A DNA stretch of 64,000 nt, from NCBI GenBank assembly GCA_028532985.1, contig JANCIK010000003.1, positions 754,001 through 818,000 on the forward strand, in the 5' to 3' direction. Made by a program: the position numbers and the translations under genes. Below are positions 23,202-34,720 of the stretch, piece by piece. The stretch comes from Stropharia rugosoannulata. Taxonomy: Eukaryota > Basidiomycota > Agaricomycetes > Agaricales > Strophariaceae. The notes below the pieces were generated by a model, which did not search any database, was not told the DNA's origin, and saw only the letters and a program-made list of their open reading frames with translations. Position 1 is the first letter of the stretch. The number at the start of each line of letters is the position of its first letter.

Positions 23202-25623
23202 GATGTATGGGATGCAGGAGCGGGTAATATATGAGAGCGGCGGAGGGAGTGCTGAGTGCTACTTAGTACGTAGTGTGCGTGCGTATCGAGCTGCGATCAG
23301 ATTAGGGGACAAACTGGCTCAGTGACCCAAATTGATCGCACGCTTTTCAGTACTCAGTACTCAGTTCTAGTCATGTTCTTTTATCGCTGTGTAGTCACTA
23401 TGGGTTCCATATGCGCACCCGCAGGGCACTCCGGCAGCGGTGTGTTTTTCTGTGCTCGCTTTTGTCAGGAGCACCACATGCGTACCTCTGCGACCGTGCT
23501 CCACACTGCCGATTCCGCTATGACTCGAATACATCAACCCAGATGAACACACGAGGACCCTTGATTTTACCGTGCATTCTGATTTCATTTCGGAGTCCTG
23601 CAACTTCATAGAATAGAATAGATAGAAGCAGTGCACATACCTAATAGAACACACTGTAGATTCGCTGCACTGCATAGAATTTTCATTTACTTAGCCGATG
23701 TAAAACGAGGGTTTGGTTTTTCGAAAAAGTGTTTCATTGCGTCGTAAGATCACAGAGAAATCGTGCTACAGCTGGACAATGTAGACTACAATCTCAGATT
23801 AGATAAGTGTCGTCGCAGAGCGTAAGGGTAATATGTATGTATGGGATTTATGGTTAGGTACTATCGTCAACGGAAGCAGCCAGCGGCCTCGCCCGTGCGC
23901 AAGCACTCGAGCGACGCGCTTTGCCCGGCGAAATAAGCTACGGTATAGCAAAGATGCGATATAGGATAGTGGTCAAGGTGGCATAAGGGGCATTAAGCAC
24001 GAATCATGAAGAGGCCTGATACATCTACCAACAAGCAAACAAGTCGAAAACACACCTACGAACCCAAAGCGCCAACAGACCGGCTAGCGGGTCGGCAAGC
24101 ATGTGGACGAGTAGGAAGGGCGTCGAGCACTTCAGCGTCGGAAGAGTGACCTAGGCAGCGTCTTGTATTGTGTCACGGGCCACGCGGCTGGTAATATACC
24201 AGCGACTGCAGCGTACATAAATGCCTGAGAGGCCTCAGCATGCCTGCTACATCGGGGCGGCGCGTACAGACGGACTAGCCGAAAGCGCAACGGCCGCGTG
24301 TGGGAGGGGCTATATGGAAGCATCGAGGCGCACGCTGACCGCACCAGGTATAAAGCAACGGCGAGAGCGGCGACAGGAATAAGCTGCGAGCACTTGAGTC
24401 TTCAGCGCTGGGTCCAACCTAGCGTGGGAGTGGATGTGGCAGGCCTCTTCGTCTTCGGGATCCCGCCCCTCAGCACCGTATCCTTTACGCCCTAAGTGCA
24501 CCATGCGCACGTCGAGCTCAGCGGAAGACAATGGCGCACGCGCCACGACCTAAACAGCTGGCCAAGGGGAAAGGTAAGACGGAAGGATAGGAAGAGTGGC
24601 GCGAGGGAGAAAGGGAGAAGAGATCGAGAGGAACAGAGTGGTGGAACAAATGGGGAGACGGCGTATAGAAGGAGGTCGCGTAATGGTTGTTGATCAGACA
24701 GAGCCGTCGCGTCGACCTTTGGGCTGCACGGATGGTGGGGGAGGGCAAGGGGTAATAGGAGATCGATACAGATAATAAACAGATATGAAACAATGCTGGT
24801 ACAAAAACAGTTACAAGAGAGACGTGGCGGAGGCTAATCAGGAGGGGGTATGCTTTGAACAAAGGCGCAGGTTGACTTCCATGTTGCGATCTCTGCATAG
24901 CCCCGAGAAGAGCGTCGACGAGACATACGATGCCGGTGTGTCGGCTACAGTGACGAGGCACGGAACCACACTGAAGTGGTCGTCGCCTCAAGCCAGTGAT
25001 GGATGGGGATGTTCAGGAGTGGGATTGCGATGGGGGGCAGAACGACAAGTTTCAAAAAAAAAGAAGGATGGCAAGAAAGCGCCTCAGAAGCAGGCGAGGC
25101 ATGCACTCACGCGCACTCGTAGAGTGGGGAGATTTTACGCCTCAAACGCTGCTCTGGGTCTTGCAAGTGTCGCGCCCAAACCCATAAATCTACCGAATCC
25201 TCGGCTCCCATCGTCGTAGTCGTGTTCGTCGATGATCGTCTCCGGTGCGCCGGACGTAAAGTCCAAGGAGACTCAAGGTGACCGCAGGTCAGAGCTTGGG
25301 CGCCGGAACGATAGTCGGCGGAGCGTGCAGCACGGCTGCAAGGGGCTGCCAGGGCAGAGGGTGGATGTCGTGGACATGGAATATTGTGTCGTCGAGACAC
25401 AGCCTATAAGCAGATGTCCTGGTGTCGCGTGAAGCCAACGTCGTGATGAGAAATGAGATGCCGAAAAAATGCGTGCGGAATAGATAGGAAATGCGTGTCC
25501 AGTCATAAATCAATGCAGTACAAGACATGGAAGGTGGGAGCTCGTGACGGAACCGTTTAACCACGAGTTTTTGACCAGCACAGGGCCCAGTCAGAGCAAC
25601 TGGCCACTGTGCCGAGCGTTCAC
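23202..25623. other. 2.4-kb intergenic region, no gene recognised
   Basis: This region lies upstream of TBCA and downstream of the first bHLH gene. Only short open frames without family motifs or convincing splice patterns are present. It is mixed in composition, with a GC-richer part after about 23.9 kb. It may hold the bHLH 3' UTR or a non-coding transcript, but the sequence does not show one. Confidence 0.6.
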
Positions 25624-26637
25624 TCAGTTAAAAGAGAGGTTGGCCCGGTTGAGCATGAGGGCTTCGTTGACCGTGCGGAGGCGGATGACCTCGTGTTCTG
25701 CGCTTCGTACGCGATCTTGGAGTTCGCGGTTCTGGCTTTCGATGTGGCGGATGTGGCCAGTCGCTGCGCGGGATATTAGTATATGCTATGTAATTAAGTA
25801 GATTTCGCATACCGCGGTCAAGGAGGGAGACTTTGCTGGTCTTCTGGTTTGTCGGGGGGAGGGTTTCCTTGAGACGGTTGTACCCATCCCTGAGCTCATC
25901 GCGTCGACGTTGCTCAGACTCGATGCGCTGCTTGCGAACAATCTCGCGGCGAGATGCGCTAGGGGGACGTTAGATAAAGATGGGCAGGATGAAAGAGGGG
26001 CTTACGAGTCGCGAGGGATATTGTCGCCGACGTCAGCAGTATTTCCGGGCTTGAAGTCATCCTCATCGTCGTCGTCGGACTCGAGCTCATTGCTCCGTGC
26101 GGACTTTGTGCGCCTGTGCGCCGCTGCGACCTGTGCGCGGGTGCTGGGCCTGTTGGCGGGCACCGCGATGGGGTTGAATCGCTGCGAGCGGGGTACGGAG
26201 GCGTACGGCACAGCCGCCGGGGACCGGGTGCCGGACCCGCGGCTCACGCGGCCCGAAGGCAGACCGTCGGAGAGCTCGCCACCACTAAGGCCGTAGAAAA
26301 GGGCCTGGGGTGCAACACTGTTTGTCTCCTCGTCTTGCGAGGCGAAAGCGTTGGGGGGCGAGGGCGCGAAGCTCGATGAAGCGTAGGCGTAGTCGCTGAT
26401 GGAGTTGAGCGTGTGGAGGTCCATGGGGGGCGGGACCTGCTGGGGGACTGTGGCAGTGTCAGATAAGAACAATGGGCGGGGCGCGGGGTACTCACGACCG
26501 ACGTTGACGCTGATGGGGGACGGAGGATACTGGAAATACTCGAGGCCACTGTCCATGTACGTGAAGGCCGACTCGAAGGAGGACTCGGGGAACGGCTTGT
26601 GATCAAAGTCCATGTGGGAAACAGTGGATGTCGACAT
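25624..26637 (-). CDS. bHLH transcription factor (copy 1)
   Basis: This is a sequence-specific DNA-binding protein of the basic helix-loop-helix class, expected in the nucleus. Four exons give about 288 aa, from the ATG at 26637 (MSTSTVSHMDFDHKP) to the stop at 25626-25624. The N-terminal 195 residues are Ser/Pro-rich and end in an acidic patch (ELESDDDDEDDF). The basic region RKQRIESEQRRRDELRDGY keeps the Glu and Arg that contact E-box DNA. Helix 2 follows in KTSKVSLLDR/ATGHIRHIES, and a leucine-zipper-like end (RELQDRVRSAEHEVIRL) closes the protein. Introns lie at about 26.46-26.50 kb, just before the basic region, and inside helix 2. A TATAAAG lies on this strand at 26800-26794. The bHLH core closely matches the gene at 34.7 kb. 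Confidence 0.88.
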
Positions 26638-26793
26638 GCTGAGCTGACAAAAAAGAAAACTGGGCGGGGTCAGTGGGGGCAGCGAGGATGGGCGGCGGAC
26701 GCACCTGAAAAAAAAGAAACTGCAGAGAAGAGACGGGCGGGCGGGCGGTGGCGGGAGGAGGGAGGAATGGGGTCTGGGAAACGAGCAGGTCGG

Positions 26794-26800
26794 CTTTATA
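26794..26800 (-). promoter_or_regulatory. TATA-like box upstream of bHLH copy 1
   Basis: TATAAAG on the minus strand about 160 bp upstream of the bHLH start codon. The distance allows a 5' UTR of ordinary length. Candidate only. Confidence 0.35.
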
Positions 26801-26806
26801 TGTGCC

Positions 26807-27351
26807 AGTCACGCTGGGACGCCTCGAGGCAGGAGCTGCCCAAGGCTCTGGCTCGCTTTCTGTTTCCGTACGCCAGAGTCGCCCCGAAATCCGTGCCACG
26901 CTCCCTATCGATCTCCCTATCTCCATTCAAGATCCGACTTACCGAGGTCATCCGGCCTCTCTGGGACAAATCATATCGTATCGGACAGACCCCCTCGCCC
27001 GATTCTGGGCGTCAACGTGCACAATACTACGCTTTACTTTTGGTCCGATCATCGAGCGCAGTAAGCAGTGAGAAGGTTCGTAGGCCCGTTTGGCTCTATT
27101 TAATTTGCCCACAATGTTTTCCCGGCATCTCTCATTTCAGACAAGGGTGTCAGCACTACTTTGTATCTCATTATCGTGTCGTAACGCTCGTAACAGGTCG
27201 TAAATCGTCAGCGAAGCGGGTCCAGCAGAAGGGGGAAAAGAACAACAAAAAGAACAGAATAATATCCGTGGTAACAAGTCTCCCGCTACGCGTTGTAATA
27301 TCCTGGACAAGGCTGCCATCAATTCAGTTCACAACGGAGCCGGAGCAGGGA
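26807..27351. other. Intergenic region upstream of bHLH copy 1
   Basis: About 550 bp between the TATA-like box and the stop of the next minus-strand gene. It probably holds promoter sequence and the 3' UTR of the membrane-protein gene. No other gene is seen. Confidence 0.6.
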
Positions 27352-28460
27352 CTAACCTCCATAGAATGGCCCTTTCATTGTGGCATAGTGTTCCAGTCGC
27401 TTTGAAAAGCGCCAAGTCAAAAAGAACATGTAGAACTAAGTATAATTGTGACGCCAGAGATCAGAATGTGCTCAGGAGAAGGGCGAGCCGAGCTGCAACC
27501 TACCTGACACGCAAGGTCCGCCAGAAGCGATACTATGAACGCCGTGTTGAGGCTCGAGAAACCCCCGGCACAAAATCCGCCTGGAATAGTCCCACTATCT
27601 GAGACGCCTTCTTGGACTGAAGCCGTCCATAGCTGCCCGCCGTTATTACACTCCCACAGGATTTTGTCCTGTCTATCAGTGGCGCGAAGAATTAATTTCG
27701 GTATAAGTGTTGTACCAGTCAAATGACAAGAAAGCGAACATGATACAAACGGATGAAATTACTCACCCTCTTTGGAGTTGGACGATCATTATGATAGCTC
27801 TGACAGCAGTAATCACTATAACAAAAGGCCACAAGAACTTGGCTACCCGAATCCAAGTGTACGATCGCTGAAAAACCAGAAAACCGTTGCATTACCGATC
27901 ACTTGAAGCGCTAAATATGCTACCTTTCACAGGAGAAACACTTACGTTGGAGAGAGCAAACATCGTGATAACTGCTGTGGCCGCAACGCCTATGCCGATG
28001 CCCCCGTAAATTTGCCTACATAGAAAAGTCAGGATCGGATTCCAGAAGCAGCCTCACGGAAGATGGATATGCCAGAAATAGAAGATGGATATTCACCATT
28101 CCGGATAGTCGAAGAAGAGGAATTGTCCTCGGAGGAGGAGGAAGATTCCTCCGGCGATACTGTACGCCTGAAGACACGGGAAAAAATCCGTTAGGGATGC
28201 GTGGTATGAACGGATCGCAGGTACAGCGAGGAGGGTATGTTTCGTACCGCAATCAAGAGTGCCCAAGCTATGGCACCACCTCTCTGGAAGCAAGGATGGA
28301 CGAGAACGGATCAGCGATTCTGCCTCCGGGGGAGAAGGAAGGGAACTAGGGCTTACGAGAGGCAAAACAAGCAGGCAATTGTCACACCTAAGCAGGAGAG
28401 AAGCAATTACAGTTCAGTTTGCTAAGGTTTCCCTGATATGACTCAAAACACGCACCACAT
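27352..28460 (-). CDS. Small multi-pass membrane protein, eight exons, function unknown
   Basis: Eight exons (28456-28460, 28357-28387, 28248-28283, 28097-28167, 27946-28015, 27767-27867, 27504-27672, 27352-27435) join in frame to 188 aa. The first coding exon is only 5 nt (ATGTG). The protein starts MWCDNCLLVLPL and has four likely membrane spans: around GGAIAWALLIAAYSIAGGIF, IGIGVAATAVITMFAL, FLWPFVIVITAVRAIIMIV and, after a Cys-containing loop (LWECNNGGQLW, GGFCAGGF), NTAFIVSLLADLACQFYMFF. It ends RLEHYATMKGPFYGG. The Cys pairs and short loops suggest a folded conserved family, and I believe similar proteins occur in other basidiomycetes, but I cannot name a function. The clean splice phases across all seven introns support a real gene. 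Confidence 0.8.
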
Positions 28461-30420
28461 TGTTAATTGAATAAGTAGATAGGGGCGAAAGTGGTAGATG
28501 GAGCGTAAAAGGTGTCGCGGAGAAGATCAGAGCAGGAATCAAAGGATCGTAGTCGTCAATATATCGGAGTGGTGGCCAACGGTGGTGCTCGATGACCGCC
28601 AGGGATGGACAGCGGTCTCGGGAAGCTGCCTCGCCTTCCTGTGGGGTGGGGAGGGAAAGGGCGTGACACTATATCATCGTGACCGGTCGTTCCTTACATC
28701 ACCAGAGGGTCATGTGAGTGCCCTGTCACGCGTAAGACGCTCTTGTTTCTTTTCTCATACCACTTGCCCACATTCCCTCGCTACCACTAGTGGCCCCTTG
28801 TATTCTTTCAGCCTGACGCATATGGTTAATCCCACCAGAAATTCCACTCGACGGTGGGCACAGAATCTGATGTCTTCCCAAACCCAGTCACGCCCATATT
28901 GCGGTGTGTTTCTGGTCTCATTTCATCACCAGCCGCGCTATTAAAAAATGTCTCATGCCCTATGCTCTGCATGGCCCATTCCATGAATAGAACTCTGTTA
29001 CAAGATACCCCATACCAACTTAACCTTCAAGCAGCGCAGTCTCTGAGAATCGAAGCTGACACTTCCAACAGACGATTCGGTTCACGACGTCGACAGTTCC
29101 TTTCTCGACAGTGGCTAGGGTTTCTGGCTAAAGATCCGGACACTTGCTTACTGAATTCGAACTCGTTCCTTGGGTAAACACCGCCTGCTATATTCTCCGC
29201 GAGTCCTCTGCGTCTTCATGGACAGGTCTATCCACTTGCTGCGAAGGTTCTCGTCTACCAGCTGCGAAAGCTTGATTGCTATTCAAGCTCTCACCCCTGC
29301 TGTGATCCATTTTCTGTCAATACCCCGCGCTCATAACGCTTCTGCTTCTGCTTCTCTAGTGAAATAATTTCCTCCTACGCTCGTTTGTCCCGGAACAAGC
29401 TCGACCTTTCATAAGATGCCCTTCATTCCGAATTCTATTCAATTGCCTATTAATCTCTGTTATCTTTGGTATTGGCAGCGAAACTATTCGTATTCAAAAG
29501 TTGGCTAGACTCAAAATTTAAGTTTAGCAACGTGTTTCGCCTCATTTACTTCTCTATTCCCAACAGTCTGGCGCTCGCTATGTGACCCCGATTTTTTTTG
29601 TTTCTCCGCTGACAGGATAAACCTCTCTATTCCCTTTGCGCCTTTTTGGGACACCTATCCTCTAATCCGATGACAGACTTACTCATCGGCTTGTCGATCC
29701 TCCACCTTGATATGTTATTCCTTTCCCCTCTCTTCGTCTGACAGTGCTCCTCGCTGTCCCGATATCGACAAATGGATTTGAACTGTCATCGGTGACTATA
29801 CGCAATGCTGGCCCGTGCGTCCGTTCATTCTGACGCGCTCCTGTTTGCAAGCAGCACGGCCACCGCGCGCCGCATGAGATGTCGATTCGGGGGTTCGTAT
29901 AATGCCGACGCCTCAGCTTATGCCGGGACATGCTGACAGGCGCGGGAAGAGCCTCAGGCATGCACAGCTCCTTTGCAACCTTAATATGCCTCTTGTCGCG
30001 CTGGGCAAAAATGATGGCGCTCGTATGTGGCAACAGACATTCAATATAGTTCAATAAACCCAGGCGGGCAGCTGTGTTCATCTCCGCCTGGTCAGGACAG
30101 GCGGTGCATATGCATGCATGGGCGGGGGAGGGGATCTACCTTACCCAAGCACTGGCGTCAGCTTTGGGTATTATCTGGATTTGCGCTCGCCCTTTTCTGC
30201 TTCCTGGCACGGGATCACTGGCGCTCCCACAGCTCCCGTTTTTGCTTATCTCTGCGGTCACAAGTACTTGGACTTATTTCGAGGTGACGTGCTGCCCTTG
30301 TCCGCAATAGCGCGGGACGCACACAATGGATTCTATTGAAGGGGCAGAGGCGCTTGTTCGCTCTTCTGTTGTTTCATGCGGCGCCTTCAGTCCAAAGTCT
30401 TAGTGCAGCGGTACGACTGT

Positions 30421-30444
30421 GGCGTCTGTTTGACATCAGACGCC
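30421..30444. repeat. Perfect inverted repeat (hairpin)
   Basis: GGCGTCTG and CAGACGCC form an 8-bp perfect stem around an 8-nt loop (TTTGACAT). It is isolated in non-coding DNA and is not followed by a clear T-run on either strand. Function unknown. Confidence 0.5.
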
Positions 30445-32252
30445 GTCTTACGACAAGTGGACGAGCGGCTACGGTGCACGACACCGTCACATCGGTAAAC
30501 ATATGATAAACCGGCGGCTGGTTGCGGAAAGAGGAGAGTGAGGGGAGGGGGGGTTCTCAAAACAGATTTAGACACAATAATCACATCAAAACCCCTAGAC
30601 TCCCAGACCTGTTGATCCCAAATAGCAATCAAATCTATGTTTGCAAAAAAAACCGCATCCTACTACCACTAAGAGCGTCATGTCATGTCGCATCTTACAA
30701 TCTTTGTCTATTTTGGTGTTGCCTGTAGTAGTTTGATCTACGAATATAGAGGGACGCAAACACAGGACGCACCTGCATCAATGCACCCGAAATGAAAGAC
30801 TTCTGCAGAGAAAAGACGCCATCGATTTGGGAAGGGTGATTTTTTTGCGCACTGTCGTATCGTCTCGTTCTCGTCTCGTCTCGTGTTACTTCGTTTCGAG
30901 CTGGGACTGGGACCCGCTTGCCATTGGCTTTTGATCACGAAGATGACGCGGATAAGGACGTGACTTCTGCGCCTTCTGCCTGGGCGACAAGGGCGTGATG
31001 TTGTTTTTTCATATGTGCAGGTATCAAGAGATATCATTATGTTTTATTGCAGTACCGCCACATTGAGCCTCGAGGCGCGGGTTGGGCTCGAGTCAGAGGC
31101 TGTCAGTGGCATCCGAAGTTCGAATGCTAAGCGGGAGTCTTGTCAATTTCCGTGATGAATTATCAATATGTTCGAATCATGCTCCTTACGGTGTCTTCCC
31201 AATTGACCTTGGCTCACCCGCGCGCCGCTGTCCGTCTCCGTGTTTCAGCCCCGCTGCCCGGAGTGCGTCTGCGCTCTGCTCTCTACGCTTGGTCGGCCTG
31301 CTCGTCTGGTCGTCTGGGGGGGCATAGCAGCTATGTCTCCTAATTCGGAATTGAAGAGGACTCCAGGGGTTGGGGTGTTAATGTGCCAGCTCCAAATAGG
31401 GAGCGCTGCATGCTGCTGAAGAACGTAGCCAATTAGCCGATTCGCACTACCTGATACTACATGTCTGATGCAACCTTATCCTGAGCACCCCCAGCCTGCC
31501 CCACCGTATTGGCAGGCTGCAGCTCGAGGCGGTGAAACGCAGTCGCGCAGCAGCTTTCAGATCACACATACACAAGTTGCAACACAATGCAATACAAACA
31601 TACAGGTAGTTCACAGAACTGCAGAAGGCGAGACGTACGATATGGACTTACATACTACATATATCGGACGACAGTAGTGAAATAGTCACAAAGTGAAAAC
31701 AATGCGGTGCACACGCAGCGCACGGACGCGTGCGCCTGGTTGTGAAGTAAGTAATAGCACCAAGTGACACAGTACGCTGCCCGCATAAGCTACTTCAAGA
31801 CGAACAGGCGCAGACGCAGATCTCGCGAATCCAAGTCTTTAAAGTCCACCTGACGGTCCACGCGCAGTGGTAAAAGTAAGTCCATCCGCAAGCTCGAACA
31901 CGAACATCGTAAACACGCACGCGCGCAATGCCATGCGCGTCTTCAAATTACTTAGCCTTGGTGCTCGAGGAAGTTCCCAGCGCAATGTCCGGGCTGCTGG
32001 GTTGAGAAGCTCGTGTTATTTCGCCTAGCTGCATAATGGATAGTGCTAAGCACATATGAGAGTCGCGCGCAGCGAGATAGCGGGCGATACGTACACGGGG
32101 TTCGCAGTGGCGGAGTAGGGAATACGCGCACGCGACCCCGCGCGTGCGCGATATGGGGTTCATATGAAAACGAGGAGCCTGAGATACCTGAGGGGAGTTG
32201 GAGCTCCTTCGGAGTGTGTTGCTGCCCCAGATGGTAGATCTCAAGAACGAGT

Positions 32253-32275
32253 GAACGAACGAACGAACGAACGAA
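32253..32275. repeat. GAAC tetranucleotide microsatellite
   Basis: About six tandem GAAC units directly visible in non-coding DNA. No link to a gene is apparent. Confidence 0.85.
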
Positions 32276-32677
32276 TGCGCTTCTCAATCGATATGATATT
32301 CCTGCCTGACATCTCCCAGCTTCTTGATCAGCCCCAACCTTCTCAAAGACCCCAATACTCGACCTCGAGCCGCCGAATCTCTTTCTGCCCTCTCTGAATC
32401 CGGTTAGCGTGGCTGCCAGTGAAAGGCTCGGGCGCAGTGTAAGTAGTATCAGTAGAGCACTTACCTTTGTTCTGGCTGGCCGCTGAGCTGGGCTGGGAAA
32501 CTCGGAATGCGACGGTAAAAATATAACATGAATATGTGTTAATGAAATTCTCATCTTTGACACCAGTATCAGTCCCGGAGACAAAGGGGGAGACACAGTG
32601 AACGTTCTGCTGGCTCCAGCGACGGCCGAAGATAATCACCCCATATATACCGCACGGTCATAATTATCGATGACTAG

Positions 32678-32900
32678 ACAGATTCCATCCACCTCTGTAC
32701 AGGTACTGGGTACTGGACTGTACGGACAACTTGTTCGTCGCCAGCTTCAGCTTCGCGTCGGCCGCCGGCCGTTGTGCATATCGGCAGGCTAGCAGGCTAG
32801 CAATGACTTGAAGGAGGCAGAATGCACTTCTGAATTCTATGTCAAATTATTTTCTCCCTTCTAGCTCTCCTTTTATTAGCCTTTTTATTGTCCTTTATAT
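32678..32900. repeat. Dispersed repeat, copy 1 (diverged)
   Basis: Shares colinear blocks with the segment at 33147-33490: 'acagattcc', 'gcttcgcgtcggccg', 'ccttctag' and 'cttttat(t/c)agcctt', in the same order and orientation. Spacing and intervening sequence differ, so this is an old or degraded duplication. Boundaries are approximate and no coding remnant is recognised. Confidence 0.45.
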
Positions 32901-33146
32901 ACTTTTTACTCGCACTGCAGGTAGTACAGTGCCACAGTCTACTAGTGTCTACCGCGTACATATCATTATGCAGTAGTGGCACAGGTAGATAAGTAGCGCT
33001 TGACCTCGCATCACTATTTTTAGCTATAGTTGTCCTTCTAGATATCATGGGCAGTGGTCATGAGCGTAGTGTACCAGCGAAGCTCCCCGGCGCCGGACAT
33101 ACGGACGGCAAGTACCCGCACATCTGTTATAGGTCCAATGTCCGGA

Positions 33147-33490
33147 CAGATTCCGTCTCTTAAACTGTTTAACTACTATTTGCCTCTCTACCTACACAGT
33201 TGTCTGTCTGTCAGCGCGGCTGAACGGTTGAACGGACTCTGGCGGACGCTACACGGACAGACGGACAATGGAACGGAATTAGACAGGCGCGTCTGCACTG
33301 AGCCTGCGCCGGCGGCTTCGGCTCTCTTCGGCTTCGCGTCGGCCGTCATGCACTTAGCGGTGGAGGCAGCGCGCTTCAGGTTCCTTCTAGTTCTATTTCT
33401 CTTGAGCTTTTACCAATTTCCGTTTCAATGCTCTTTCATTGTACTTTCTTCTGACTCATTGTCTTTCTACTTCCCTTTTATCAGCCTTTG
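33147..33490. repeat. Dispersed repeat, copy 2 (diverged)
   Basis: Second copy of the repeat at 32678-32900, about 0.5 kb away in direct orientation, with the same four sequence blocks in order. It is longer because of insertions between blocks. It could be a duplicated non-coding stretch or the remains of a mobile element, but no ends or target-site duplications were identified. Confidence 0.45.
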
Positions 33491-34720
33491 ATTATATTCC
33501 GCAAGTCTTGTACTTTGAGCGCCTAGTAGGCGGCGGGCGCTTCCAGAATCCACTGTGCTGCCGTGAGTTTGGGCCTAACTTCGAGTGGGGTAGACCTCCA
33601 ATCCCCAAAGACTTGCACTTTACCATAAAGAGTACGTAATTATCTCTCCAAACCCCAAGTCTGACATTGTCCAGTGCCTTCGCGACGTCAAGCGTCAAGC
33701 TACGGCACGCAAGTTAGTTCTCCGTGAGATAGCGGCATGTGAAACTAGTTTTGCAGGCTGACGAACCTTTGTCTTTTATTCTTTGTTTTTATTATGACAG
33801 TCTGAATAATATATCTTCGGTAGACCGGTGCGCATTTTCTTACAATGCGGGGAAAGTGCGCTTTGCTAAAATCAATTATGGAACCAATGGGCGTCAGACG
33901 TACGCGTTGTACTTTTTCGTTCAGTTAAGTGGGATGATGCTCATATCGGTTTTTATTTGGTTTCGTCAAGAATCATGAGAGGTCGTGAGGGGTAGGTAAA
34001 TAATAGGTAGTGGTAGCGGGTGCGGCACGTACGTACACACACGACGCGGGGAGACGGGGAACGCGAGTGATTGCGGGGTAAGTAAGTAAATGAAGATAGA
34101 TAGATCCGCTCGGCGGCATGGCATGGCAGGGCCTCGGCTCGCGGGACAGCAACAGCGCTCGGGGTCTGGAGAAGCAGGGGCAGGTCAGGTATCAGGAATC
34201 ATGAATAGGTATCAGGAGCGGGGGATCAGGCAGTCAGTGGATAGATATAGCCAAGATGTCAAAAAAAAAAGAGAGAAAGGGGAGAGAAGGAAGCGGTGGG
34301 TCCATAGCGTATCTGCATGTATGTATGTATATCTGTATGTGTGTATATGAGAGGTATGCAAAAAAAGTGTGGGCAAGGATAAATTGAGAAGCGCGGGATC
34401 GGTGGTTTTTTTGGACCTGCCCGTCCCGTCCTGTCGAGGCGATGGATGGATGGATGGGAGATAATTGATTATCGAGATGAGAAGTGCGTGTTTCGATCGG
34501 GTACGAGCAACGATTATGCGATCGAGAGCAGGCAGGCAAGCCGCCGAATATTCGCCTCGCACGCACGCGCACGAGACTGACCGTCGTCGGCCGCGGTGAG
34601 GAGGGCACACAGACACACAGACACGCGTCGCCCCGACCAGCGGAGACGCGTGGAGAGGACACAGATCGCAGGGGCGAGAGAAAAAGCTGAGAGTGATGGG
34701 GAACGCGGAGAACACGTGTA

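Larger units (their letters stand above)
28461..34720. other. 6.3-kb gene-poor region with simple repeats
   Basis: No open frame here has recognisable motifs or a convincing splice structure. The region contains simple repeats (a TCT/TTCTGC run near 29338-29352, CGTCT units near 30865-30890, GAAC units near 32253-32275, GATG units near 34440-34456), a perfect hairpin at 30421-30444, and two diverged copies of a longer repeat at about 32.68-32.90 and 33.15-33.49 kb. It probably includes the 3' UTR of the second bHLH gene at its right end and the promoter of the membrane-protein gene at its left end. Confidence 0.6.

Noticed and set aside
24785..25219. Plus-strand frame of 144 codons
   Set aside because: Composition looks random, with no motif, and it lies in a region with no other coding signal.
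28461..34720. Retrotransposon or DNA transposon in the gene desert
   Set aside because: No reverse transcriptase, integrase or transposase motifs, and no long terminal repeats or terminal inverted repeats could be identified by eye.
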